From Flavobacteriales bacterium UBA958 (GTDB lineage Bacteria > Bacteroidota > Bacteroidia > Flavobacteriales_D > Crocinitomicaceae): 52,026 nt of DNA. The DNA lies in NCBI GenBank assembly GCA_002293045.1, contig DBCM01000116.1:1-52026 (forward strand). The letters run 5' to 3'. This document shows positions 17,934 through 24,592 of this stretch, in pieces. The notes beneath the pieces are model-generated. The model saw only the letters and a program-made list of their open reading frames with translations, did not search any database and had not been told where the DNA came from. Both the position numbers and the translations under genes were made by a program. Position 1 is the first letter of the stretch. The number at the start of each line of letters is the position of its first letter.

Positions 17934-18167
17934 TTAAATGGAGTCTAATCGCTGTGCCAACTGCCAATCTTTTTCGGTAACGATGTTTCCTTCGTCGTGT
18001 GTGCTTAACTCGACGGTTACGGTGTTGTACAAGTTGGTCCATTTCGGATGATGGTTCAATGCTGCGATATGAACACTTGCTTTGACCATCCAGTCTATAG
18101 CCTCTTGGAACGTAGAAAATTCAAAGGTTTTGTGTAGCGCGTTGTTCTGTTCAGTCCAGTGGTTCAT
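17934..18167 (-). CDS. phhB: Pterin-4a-carbinolamine dehydratase
   Basis: 77 residues, slightly short but complete for the core. The hallmark His-His-Pro (39-41, in ALNHHPKW), the NLYNTVTVEL strand and the THDEG...TEKDWQLAQ end match PCD/DCoH proteins. These recycle tetrahydrobiopterin for aromatic amino-acid hydroxylases. No hydroxylase is nearby; its neighbours are ParDE and Fic, so it may be a cargo gene of the accessory array or an older resident. It is 38 nt downstream of fic with no repeat between. Confidence 0.85.
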   Translation of the reverse strand: MNHWTEQNNALHKTFEFSTFQEAIDWMVKASVHIAALNHHPKWTNLYNTVTVELSTHDEGNIVTEKDWQLAQRLDSI

Positions 18168-18204
18168 GATCTGCTTGGTATTTAGTTGCTGTTTACGGGT
18201 TTGG

Positions 18205-19161
18205 CTATTTTATTAATCTGTAAACCGTCTTTGATTTGTCTCCCACTTTCTCAAATAAACCCAGTTTAATTCCCTGTTTCAAATCCCGACTGGCGGTTGC
18301 CGAGGATATCTCTTTGAACACGCTCATGTAATCTTTCCGGCTGAATTCTGGTTCACATATTTCCGAATAATAGGTTAAGCGATCTTGTGTTGACATAACG
18401 TTACCTTTAACATCAAGCATCGTATACAACGAATCATTAACTACCTTGAGCATATATTCAATGAATGAGGTTGAACTGCCTGATTTGTCACTTTGAGAAA
18501 GCGCATGATAATAATCACCTTGGGTTTTATGTATGATGTTTTCAAAAGGAATGAATTCAAAGACAGGATATTCTTTCATTAAAATTAAGGTTTGCCATAA
18601 ACGCCCCATTCTTCCATTACCATCAATGAAGGGATGAATGAATTCCATTTCATAATGAAAAACGCAGCTCTTTATTAAAGCGATCTCTTCTGATGTTTTT
18701 AGATAGTTGAATAAATCATTCATCAAATGTGGCACATGCTCGGCAGGAGGAGCCATGTGAGCAATCTGATTACCTGCCATAATACCGACCCCTTTTTTAC
18801 GATATTTTCCATTATCCGTCACCAATCCTTTCATAAGAATCTCGTGAGCTTTAAGGAATGATTTTGAAGATTTTGGATCGAGTGTTTTTAGTTGATCATA
18901 AACGTTTATAGCGTTCAATACCTCATTTACATCTTTCTCGGGACCAATGATTCGCTTGTTTTCAATCAGGGCGGTGATTTGTACTTCTGTTAGTGTATTC
19001 CCTTCGATACTCAAAGAAGAATGTATGGTCTTAATACGGTTTTCTTTTCTGAGTTTAGGTGAGGGCTTATCAAGGAATTTAGCATTAATTTGACCTATTT
19101 TCTCTGAAATTGAAGCGATCAGTTTTAAAATTTCTGGGGTGATTTGATAAGGTGGGCTCAT
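18205..19161 (-). CDS. Fic-domain AMP-transferase with C-terminal winged helix
   Basis: 318 residues. The Fic active-site motif HPFIDGNGR lies at 176-184, so the enzyme is predicted to transfer AMP from ATP to a protein target. An inhibitory-helix motif S49xxxE53G54 near the N-terminus marks it as a self-inhibited class II Fic. The C-terminal ~80 residues read as a winged helix-turn-helix (FKEISSATASRDLKQGIKLG), suggesting DNA binding and self-regulation. Two 11-13-bp palindromes sit immediately before the start codon. Fic proteins of this layout are common cargo of mobile cassettes. Confidence 0.9.
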   Translation of the reverse strand: MSPPYQITPEILKLIASISEKIGQINAKFLDKPSPKLRKENRIKTIHSSLSIEGNTLTEVQITALIENKRIIGPEKDVNEVLNAINVYDQLKTLDPKSSKSFLKAHEILMKGLVTDNGKYRKKGVGIMAGNQIAHMAPPAEHVPHLMNDLFNYLKTSEEIALIKSCVFHYEMEFIHPFIDGNGRMGRLWQTLILMKEYPVFEFIPFENIIHKTQGDYYHALSQSDKSGSSTSFIEYMLKVVNDSLYTMLDVKGNVMSTQDRLTYYSEICEPEFSRKDYMSVFKEISSATASRDLKQGIKLGLFEKVGDKSKTVYRLIK

Positions 19162-19165
19162 AGGC

Positions 19166-19190
19166 TGATACTATCATTTGATACTATCAA
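19166..19190. promoter_or_regulatory. Paired palindromes before fic, candidate operator
   Basis: Two copies of TGATACTATCA, each a palindrome around a central C (the second extends to TTGATACTATCAA), start at 19166 and 19179, 13 bp apart. They begin 5 nt upstream of the fic ATG. Likely binding sites for the winged helix of the Fic protein itself (inference). Confidence 0.5.
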
Positions 19191-19240
19191 ATATAAAACA
19201 AATTTAAAGAATGGGTACGCTGGTTTTATGTTGAAATAAT

Positions 19241-19367
19241 GATTTGCGTGCAAGCGAGCGGCCCACTTATCACAAGATCGTTTTTCCGAAGCTAAAACTT
19301 AATTTTTAAAAACTATTTATTGTTTCAAAGTAAGAACCGGGCTGGCGCTTGCTTATTGTTAGAGGGC
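19241..19367 (-). repeat. attC-like repeat B
   Basis: Read on the minus strand, an R''-like CCCTCTAAC (19358-19366) is followed by AATAAGCAAGCG...GCCC. The other side is GGGC...CGCTTGCACGCAAATC (19241-19268). GCAAGCG/CGCTTGC pair perfectly and GCCC/GGGC pair beyond a small internal loop. CCCTCTAAC is nearly complementary (one bulge) to GTTAAGGG at the start of the same presumed cassette (19955-19962). The 3' boundary GTT is degenerate (ATT). Confidence 0.55.
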
Positions 19368-19374
19368 GTATAAA

Positions 19375-19680
19375 TTAAGAAATGGCTTTCAAAAGTTTCT
19401 TAGGATCTTGGCGATTATCCCAAAATGCCATAACGATTATTTGATCAGAAGTAATTTTATAATAAATACTGAAATGCCCCATGGCTGATTCGCGAACTTC
19501 ATCAAATTCAGTTTCCTTGAATGCTTCTGGATTTTTGGAAATTACCTTTAGATGCTTTGCAGTTATTTCAATCAATTTCTCTGCATAAGTTATGCTCTTA
19601 TTCCTTTCTGTCCAATATCTTAATATCTCACGACGCTGTTTCGCTGCCGTTTCAGTCCAGACTATTTTCCTTTTAACCAT
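19375..19680 (-). CDS. RelE/ParE-superfamily toxin
   Basis: 101 residues: VWTETAAKQRREILRYW at the N-terminus, then VRESAMGHFSIYYKITSDQIIVMAFWDNRQDPKKL, the usual C-terminal sheet of RelE/ParE toxins with DNRQDP (described in parts). It overlaps the upstream small gene by 19 nt, the normal antitoxin-first order. The target (gyrase or ribosome-bound mRNA) cannot be decided from sequence. It is followed directly by attC-like repeat B. Confidence 0.85.
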   Translation of the reverse strand: MVKRKIVWTETAAKQRREILRYWTERNKSITYAEKLIEITAKHLKVISKNPEAFKETEFDEVRESAMGHFSIYYKITSDQIIVMAFWDNRQDPKKLLKAIS

Positions 19681-19904
19681 TCAAGGTCATTTTTGTCAAG
19701 ATCATTTTGAGAAATTGTTCGACCATTTTGAATGTCAGCTTCACTCATTTCAAGCATCAACTTTTGCTCCTTGGTCAATTTAATTTTATCTTCCTGAACC
19801 GCACTATTATCAACCAAATGTAGCAAAGCCATCAAATAATCCTTATCTGATATTGCAAGCAGTTTATCAATAATTCCATTTCTAATAACATCAACTTGAG
19901 CCAT
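19662..19904 (-). CDS. Antitoxin partner of the RelE/ParE toxin
   Basis: 80 residues, acidic and helical, with an NGRTISQND segment and WLKGK at the C-terminus, a layout common in antitoxins paired with ParE-like toxins in Bacteroidota. A DNA-binding motif is not obvious. Identity rests on size, position upstream of and overlapping the toxin gene, and the C-terminal toxin-binding-like tail. The gene starts about 50 nt after the presumed cassette boundary in repeat A. Confidence 0.75.
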   Translation of the reverse strand: MAQVDVIRNGIIDKLLAISDKDYLMALLHLVDNSAVQEDKIKLTKEQKLMLEMSEADIQNGRTISQNDLDKNDLEWLKGK

Positions 19905-19954
19905 TTCTTTTTAATTTCTACTAAGTTAATACTTGGGTCTAGTTTTTCCAAATA

Positions 19955-20038
19955 CCCTTAACGTTTTCGCAGTAGGCGATGTGGCGCTTTCTTTCGAGTG
20001 TGTTCGTGCGCCATATTGCTTACTGCGTGTTATCTGCA
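19955..20038 (-). repeat. attC-like repeat A
   Basis: Minus-strand order: GCAGATAAC (R''-like), then CGCAGTA...TGGCGC, an ~18-nt loop, GCGCCA...TACTGCG, AAAACG and TTAAGGG. The two 20-nt arms match at 17 positions and the three differences are A/G, so they form G-T pairs on one strand. This is the size and architecture of an integron attC site: two core sites enclosing an imperfect stem. It overlaps the last codons and stop of the membrane-protein gene, as attC sites often do. Confidence 0.6.
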
Positions 20039-20625
20039 TTTCTTTCTTTTATTGTTTCCACAATTACCCTAAAAACTACATAGAGTAGTGCAAGTATCAT
20101 CATTAGGATTCCTATCCTATGAAGATAGGCTTCGTCTATTCTGGGTTTGTAGCGAGCATAAAATGATATTCCAATAAAATAAGTAACATTGAAGAAATAA
20201 ATCACTAAATAATAATATAAAATTTTACTTAATCTATTGAATCTATAAACAAGTATTGGTAATACAATCAAACTGATGAATGTGACAAATCCGTGAAGAT
20301 TATCGTAAATATTCAGTTCCATTTTTTGCCAATTAAAGTTTTGATAAACAAAGAAAAAGTGAATCAAATGATTTACAGCAAAAAGGGTAATTAGCAGCTT
20401 GAACAATTTTAATTTATACTTTTCCTTGTAAATAGATTTTAGCCCATAATGTCCGATTAAAAACAATAAAAACAGGTTAATTGCTGCTGCTGTTCTGCCC
20501 GAATTTCTAGCACATTCTGCAAAAACCCGATCTACCGATTGGGTTGACACCGCAGTGAAATAAATACCAATATTCAAAAGAATAATGAGGGATATAAATA
20601 GTAGTGGCTTTAAATTGGTCAACAT
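20020..20625 (-). CDS. Hypothetical multi-pass membrane protein
   Basis: 201 residues from the ATG at 20625 (a TTG six codons upstream is less likely). About six hydrophobic helices, for example LLFISLIILLNIGIYFT, INLFLLFLIGHYGL, LITLFAVNHLIHFFF and IGILMMILALLYVVF. No family recognised. AT-rich with Lys/Tyr/Phe-rich loops, unlike the housekeeping neighbours. It is bracketed by the complementary sequences GTTATCTGCA and TGCAGATAAC and its 3' end runs into attC-like repeat A, so it looks like a single-gene cassette. Confidence 0.65.
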   Translation of the reverse strand: MLTNLKPLLFISLIILLNIGIYFTAVSTQSVDRVFAECARNSGRTAAAINLFLLFLIGHYGLKSIYKEKYKLKLFKLLITLFAVNHLIHFFFVYQNFNWQKMELNIYDNLHGFVTFISLIVLPILVYRFNRLSKILYYYLVIYFFNVTYFIGISFYARYKPRIDEAYLHRIGILMMILALLYVVFRVIVETIKERNADNTQ

Positions 20626-20685
20626 AGCATGTTTTTCATACAAAACGAAAGAACCAAAGCTTTATTTTATTGGGTCATGGGCAAT

Positions 20686-20695
20686 TGCAGATAAC
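20686..20695 (-). repeat. Cassette-start boundary (repeat D)
   Basis: Minus-strand GTTATCTGCA, the exact inverse of TGCAGATAAC in repeat A (20029-20038 read on the same strand), located ahead of the membrane-protein gene. In integrons the bases after the G^TT crossover at the start of a cassette complement the R'' box of that cassette's own attC, which is what is seen. The upstream side (GGCGGGTATAGGCTA on the minus strand) shows no clear partner arm, so this may be an attI-like end or half an older attC. Confidence 0.5.
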
Positions 20696-20844
20696 TAGCC
20701 TATACCCGCCAAAACCCTTACCCAAGCACTTAAATCCTGTTTTCTCGGAGCTAGTTCATAGCGTATATACGAATATACAACTTTTCTTGGATTCGGCTTT
20801 TTCTTGTTTTACATCGCGGGCTTCACACAAGGCACAACATTGCG

Positions 20845-20852
20845 TATTTTTG
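20845..20852 (+). promoter_or_regulatory. -7 box, leaderless spacing
   Basis: TATTTTTG fits TAnnTTTG exactly and is separated by TAGC (4 nt) from the DUF2480 ATG at 20857. Confidence 0.55.
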
Positions 20853-20856
20853 TAGC

Positions 20857-21357
20857 ATGGAACCCATTCGAAACAAAGTAAAAGAAAGCGGCTTGATTCA
20901 ATTAGATTTGGCGGATTTCTTACCGAAAGAAGCGCCTGTGAGTTTGGATTTAAGCGAACAACTTTGGCAAGGGTTTGTGCTCAAGGAAAAAGAGTTCAGG
21001 GCCTGGATTAAAGAAACCGATTGGTCCAACTATGCCCATAAAGCGGTGCGCATCCATTGCGCTACCGACGCGATCATTCCAACGTGGGCCTACATGCTGG
21101 TAACGGCCGCCTTGGCGGAACATACCACAGACGTGGTGTCGGGGAGTGAAGTGGCCATGGAACATTATTTAATACGCAAGGCATTAAATCAATTGGAAAT
21201 ATCTGATTTTGTGGATCAACGCGTGATTGTTAAAGGCTGCGCCAACTTACTCGACCAAGAACACGCCTTGACACAATTAGTACTGGCCTTAAAACCTTAC
21301 GTTAAATCAATGATGTTTGGTGAGCCGTGTTCTACGGTTCCGATTTTTAAGCGTTAA
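20857..21357 (+). CDS. DUF2480 family protein
   Basis: 166 residues matching the Bacteroidota-restricted DUF2480 family: GLIQLDLADFLPKE at the start, FVLKEKEFRAWIKETDWSNY, VRIHCATDAIIPTWAYMLV with a conserved Cys, VKGCANL, and the C-terminal MFGEPCSTVPIFKR. The two conserved Cys-containing blocks suggest metal or sulfur chemistry, but no function is established. It ends convergent with the zinc-ribbon gene; the two stop codons share the palindrome TTAA. Confidence 0.9.
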   Translation: MEPIRNKVKESGLIQLDLADFLPKEAPVSLDLSEQLWQGFVLKEKEFRAWIKETDWSNYAHKAVRIHCATDAIIPTWAYMLVTAALAEHTTDVVSGSEVAMEHYLIRKALNQLEISDFVDQRVIVKGCANLLDQEHALTQLVLALKPYVKSMMFGEPCSTVPIFKR

Positions 21358-22106
21358 GCTTCTTCTTCAACCGTAGCAGGAACCAAAATTCTACCGCAAT
21401 GCTCGCATACCAAAATTTTCTTTTTGGTAACGATGTCTAATTGACGTTGAGGTGGGATTTTGTTAAAACATCCACCGCAGGAACCACGCATGACTTGAAC
21501 CACAGCAAGACCGTTCTTTGCGTTGTTACGTAAGCGGGAGTAGGCAAAAATCAATCGCTCTTCGATGTTCTTCTTAGCCGCCTCCGATGCTTTCATTAAT
21601 TTGTCTTCATCCTTCTGCGTTTCGCTAACGATATCGTCCAGTTCTTTTTGCTTGATCGATAAATCTGATTTACGCATTTCTAAACGTGCTTGCGCTTCAT
21701 CAAGAATTTCTTTCTTTCCTTCGATTTTTAGCTTCGCTTCTTTGGTTCGCTTTTCGTGCAATTTAATTTCTAACTCTTGGTATTCAATCTCTTTACTTAA
21801 GGATTCGAATTCACGGTTATTTCGAACGTTGTTCTGACGTTCTTTATATTTTGTGATTGCGGTTTCAGAGTCTTTAGAGGCGTTTTTACGCGCAGCAATT
21901 TCATTATCCAATTCCGTAATTTCGTCTTGAATTTTTCCAACACGCGTTTCTAAGCCGCCAATTTCATCTTCCAAATCACTAACCTCCAAAGGAAGTTCTC
22001 CACGGATGGTGCGAATTCGGTCAATTTCAGAGTCAATTTTTTGAAGCTCAAAAAGCGCATCAAGCTTCTCGGCAATGCTAACTTCTTTTTTACTTGCAGT
22101 GGCCAT
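21354..22106 (-). CDS. Coiled-coil protein with C4 zinc ribbon
   Basis: 250 residues from the ATG at 22106, 2 nt after the NIF3 stop. Residues ~10-185 are a long charged coiled coil; the C-terminus is a zinc ribbon with GSCGGC and VCEHCGRIL (two CxxC). This matches the widespread C4-type zinc-ribbon protein (DUF164/CT398-like) usually encoded next to a NIF3 homologue, as here. Role unproven; nucleic-acid or flagellar/secretion links have been proposed for relatives. An in-frame TTG 6 nt upstream is a poor alternative start. Confidence 0.88.
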   Translation of the reverse strand: MATASKKEVSIAEKLDALFELQKIDSEIDRIRTIRGELPLEVSDLEDEIGGLETRVGKIQDEITELDNEIAARKNASKDSETAITKYKERQNNVRNNREFESLSKEIEYQELEIKLHEKRTKEAKLKIEGKKEILDEAQARLEMRKSDLSIKQKELDDIVSETQKDEDKLMKASEAAKKNIEERLIFAYSRLRNNAKNGLAVVQVMRGSCGGCFNKIPPQRQLDIVTKKKILVCEHCGRILVPATVEEEA

Positions 22107-22108
22107 AT

Positions 22109-23203
22109 TCAAAGGAAATTTATCGGATTTGTATTTTTTACAGTTAATCGGACGGCAAAGGTAGGAAATTTTTCCCTAATTATTTCAACTAATAATTCAG
22201 AAGTATATTGCTCACTTTCATAATGCCCAATATCTGCAATTACGATCTTGTTTTCTGCACCAAAAAACTCGTGGTATTTGAAGTCTCCACTGATGAAAAT
22301 GTCAGCCTGTTGTTGGATTGCCTGAGGCAACAGAAAACTTCCTGCACCCCCGCAAAGCGCTACAGTATGTATGGGTTTTTGCTGCAGTGCTGTATATCGA
22401 ATTACCCCACAATGAAATGCTCGCTTCAGATGGCTCAGAAACTCGAGTTCGTCCATGGGTGCGGGCAGTTGTCCGATCATTCCGCTGCCCACCTGGAAGT
22501 TATTGTTTTGAAGGGCAATTAAATCGTAGGCTACTTCCTCATACGGATGCGCATCCCTCATGGCTGCTAACACGGATCCAATGTTGTTTTGCTCTAGGAT
22601 ATATTCCATTTTGGCCTCTTGCAGGCTCGTGGGAACGTGTGCTTCACCCAGGGTAGGATTTGCCTTTTCATTGGGGGTAAATGTTCCTGTACCAAGGGTG
22701 GCATAGCCACAGTTGTAGTAGTTTCCAATGTTCCCAGCGCCTGCGGCACATACCGCTTCATGCACACGCGCTTCAGCGTCTACCGGCGTATAAACAACCA
22801 GTTTGAACAGGGTGTGTGGCTTGGGTTGAAGGATACGGCACTGCGTGAGGCCAATGGTCTCCGCAATTTTCGCGTTCACCCCATCGATGTGATTGTCGAG
22901 GTTGGTGTGTATGGCATATATCGCGATGTCATGTGTTATGCATTGGCGCAGGATGCGTTCGATTTCCGTTGAAACTCCAATCCGTTTAATGCCTTTAAAT
23001 AAGATCGGGTGGTGCACAACAATTACATTACTTCCGGTCTCGATGGCCTCCTTCACAATGGCCTCTGTACAGTCCAGTGCCACAAGCACACCCTTAATCT
23101 CCATACCCGGATCCCCAAGTTGTAAGCCTGAATTATCGTAATCTTCCTGAAGGTACAGTGGAAATCGTTCTTCTAAATATGCCGTGAGCTGTTGTAGTTT
23201 CAT
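22109..23203 (-). CDS. NIF3-like dinuclear metal centre hydrolase
   Basis: 364 residues from the ATG at 23203, sharing a base with the upstream stop (TAATG). NIF3/YbgI/YqfO landmarks: EDYDNSGLQLG, VVHHPILFKG, HTNLDNHIDGVN, HPYEEVAYD, ISGDFKYHE and DIGHYESEQ, which together supply the His/Asp/Glu ligands of the two metals. The central insert (~130-230) is the PII-like domain present in long members. Often called GTP cyclohydrolase I type 2, but the physiological substrate is uncertain. It precedes the zinc-ribbon gene, a conserved pairing. Confidence 0.9.
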   Translation of the reverse strand: MKLQQLTAYLEERFPLYLQEDYDNSGLQLGDPGMEIKGVLVALDCTEAIVKEAIETGSNVIVVHHPILFKGIKRIGVSTEIERILRQCITHDIAIYAIHTNLDNHIDGVNAKIAETIGLTQCRILQPKPHTLFKLVVYTPVDAEARVHEAVCAAGAGNIGNYYNCGYATLGTGTFTPNEKANPTLGEAHVPTSLQEAKMEYILEQNNIGSVLAAMRDAHPYEEVAYDLIALQNNNFQVGSGMIGQLPAPMDELEFLSHLKRAFHCGVIRYTALQQKPIHTVALCGGAGSFLLPQAIQQQADIFISGDFKYHEFFGAENKIVIADIGHYESEQYTSELLVEIIREKFPTFAVRLTVKNTNPINFL

Positions 23204-23937
23204 TACCATGTTTTTGAGATACCAAAGGTGAATCCCAGGGCATTTGCCTTGTGAATGTAGGCATTGTATTTGCCGTAGGTATTGGTGAATTGTTGCCGAT
23301 ATACCGCTTTTAGGATCATGCCCCAACCCCGTTCACCGGTGTATTGCATTCCCGCCTGAACGAATCCCTGAAATACCGCCGAGGAATAATCATTATTCTT
23401 GATTTTAAGGGTTTCTTTTTCATTCGCGCCCAACGCAGTAGACCAATTTATTTGTTGTATGCTTCGGTTGAAAATCATTGGAGCAATTCCTGCCCCGAGA
23501 AACACCCGAAACGAACTTCCGTATTGTATATTCAGCGCTAAGGGTAATCCAAGGTATCGATATTTATTGGTGTAGCTCAAGCTGCTATCGCTGTTGGGGT
23601 CATTGTATCGATATTGTTCCCCCTGCTGCAACCATAACAATCCCGATTCAACGCGCACCCATTTTCCTAAACCCGTTTGAATCCCAAGGCCATAACTCCA
23701 AACATTTAACGGGGTTTCATTGGCTCGTTCTCCAAGTGGAGTATTTAAAAATTCGGCATTGGGCACCAAGCTTCGAAACGATTGATTTCGTGTGAATTCC
23801 ATAGACACTTGCGTGGGCATTTTCTGCGTGGTCCATCCGCCTTTCTTGGCAGCAGGCTGATTGATTTCGAGTTGTCCAAAGAAGTGCTGAACTGCAATTA
23901 AATTAAGAACCCAAACCAACAGGTGTATTTTATTCAT
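23203..23937 (-). CDS. Outer-membrane beta-barrel protein
   Basis: 244 residues, signal peptide ending FFGQ. The rest alternates hydrophobic and polar residues in short strands (YGLGIQTGLGKWVRVESGLL described in part, FRVFLGAGIAPMIF, GWGMILKAVYRQQF) and ends LGFTFGISKTW with a terminal aromatic, as in porin-type barrels. It resembles generic PorT-like or OmpA-barrel proteins of Bacteroidota, without a specific assignment. It is the first gene of a coupled set with nif3 and the zinc-ribbon gene. Confidence 0.75.
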   Translation of the reverse strand: MNKIHLLVWVLNLIAVQHFFGQLEINQPAAKKGGWTTQKMPTQVSMEFTRNQSFRSLVPNAEFLNTPLGERANETPLNVWSYGLGIQTGLGKWVRVESGLLWLQQGEQYRYNDPNSDSSLSYTNKYRYLGLPLALNIQYGSSFRVFLGAGIAPMIFNRSIQQINWSTALGANEKETLKIKNNDYSSAVFQGFVQAGMQYTGERGWGMILKAVYRQQFTNTYGKYNAYIHKANALGFTFGISKTW

Positions 23938-23996
23938 GAAGTAAATTTACAAAAGAATGCTTAACCTATATCAATAGAATCCTTCGATTTCAACCT

Positions 23997-24004
23997 TACC
24001 TTTG
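23997..24004 (+). promoter_or_regulatory. -7 box of yceI
   Basis: TACCTTTG, an exact TAnnTTTG match, ends 20 nt before the yceI ATG. Confidence 0.55.
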
Positions 24005-24024
24005 CGGTATAAAATTTATACACT

Positions 24025-24549
24025 ATGACAACTTGGAAAATTGATTCTATGCACAGCGAAGTAGGCTTCAAGGTGCGACACATGATGATTTCAAACGTAT
24101 CAGGAAACTTTGCTTCTTTTGATGCTACCTTAGATGCGGCAGACGAGAACTTTTCGGAGGCTTCCTTCGATTTTTCTGCTGCAATTGATAGCATTCAAAC
24201 AGGAGTGGCAGATAGAGATGGTCACCTGAAGTCTCCTGAGTTTTTTGATGCAGCAGCTTACCCAAATTTAACGTTTAAATCCACCGAAGTTATTCAACAT
24301 GGCAACGACTGGACCATTAACGGAGACATGACCATTAAAGGGGTTTCACATCCGGTTTCTCTGCATGCGGAGTTTGCCGGCGTAGCAGTGGATCCTTATG
24401 GACAAACCAAAACGGGTTTAACCATTACCGGGAAAATCAAGCGTTCGGATTTTGGATTAACATGGTCTGCAGTAACGGAAGCTGGAAACATTGTCCTTGG
24501 GGATGAAATCACGTTAATCAGCGAAGCACAATTTGTGAAGCAAGCATAA
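24025..24549 (+). CDS. yceI: YceI family lipid-binding-like protein
   Basis: 174 residues, an eight-stranded barrel of the YceI family: TTWKIDSMHSEVGFKVRHM at the start, DRDGHLKSPEFFDAAAYPNLTF, MTIKGVSHPV and a final LGDEITLISEAQF. Relatives bind isoprenoid lipids. There is no signal peptide, so this one is probably cytoplasmic, unlike E. coli YceI. It stands alone, with its own -7 box and a strong terminator. Confidence 0.9.
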   Translation: MTTWKIDSMHSEVGFKVRHMMISNVSGNFASFDATLDAADENFSEASFDFSAAIDSIQTGVADRDGHLKSPEFFDAAAYPNLTFKSTEVIQHGNDWTINGDMTIKGVSHPVSLHAEFAGVAVDPYGQTKTGLTITGKIKRSDFGLTWSAVTEAGNIVLGDEITLISEAQFVKQA

Positions 24550-24570
24550 GTTCGGCTAATAATCACGTTG

Positions 24571-24592
24571 AGGGCCTTCGGGCCCTTTTTTT
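24571..24592 (+). terminator. Intrinsic terminator after yceI
   Basis: Hairpin AGGGCC-TTCG-GGCCCT followed by seven T. The minus-strand side lacks a U-run, so it serves mainly yceI. Confidence 0.85.

Noticed and set aside
20763..20778. GTATAT-ACGA-ATATAC inverted repeat upstream of DUF2480 as an operator
   Set aside because: Short, AT-rich, and far (~80 nt) from the likely promoter; too weak to call.
17068..20856. CRISPR array or transposon as explanation of the repeats
   Set aside because: Repeats are 80-150 nt, imperfect, single between genes and without regular spacers; no Cas or transposase gene is present.
22208..23141. Several plus-strand open frames opposite the NIF3-like gene
   Set aside because: They are antisense shadows of a well-conserved gene, with no recognisable domains.
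23204..23326. Extended N-terminus of the NIF3-like protein
   Set aside because: It lies within the upstream outer-membrane gene and has no family similarity; the start at 23203 makes a TAATG junction.
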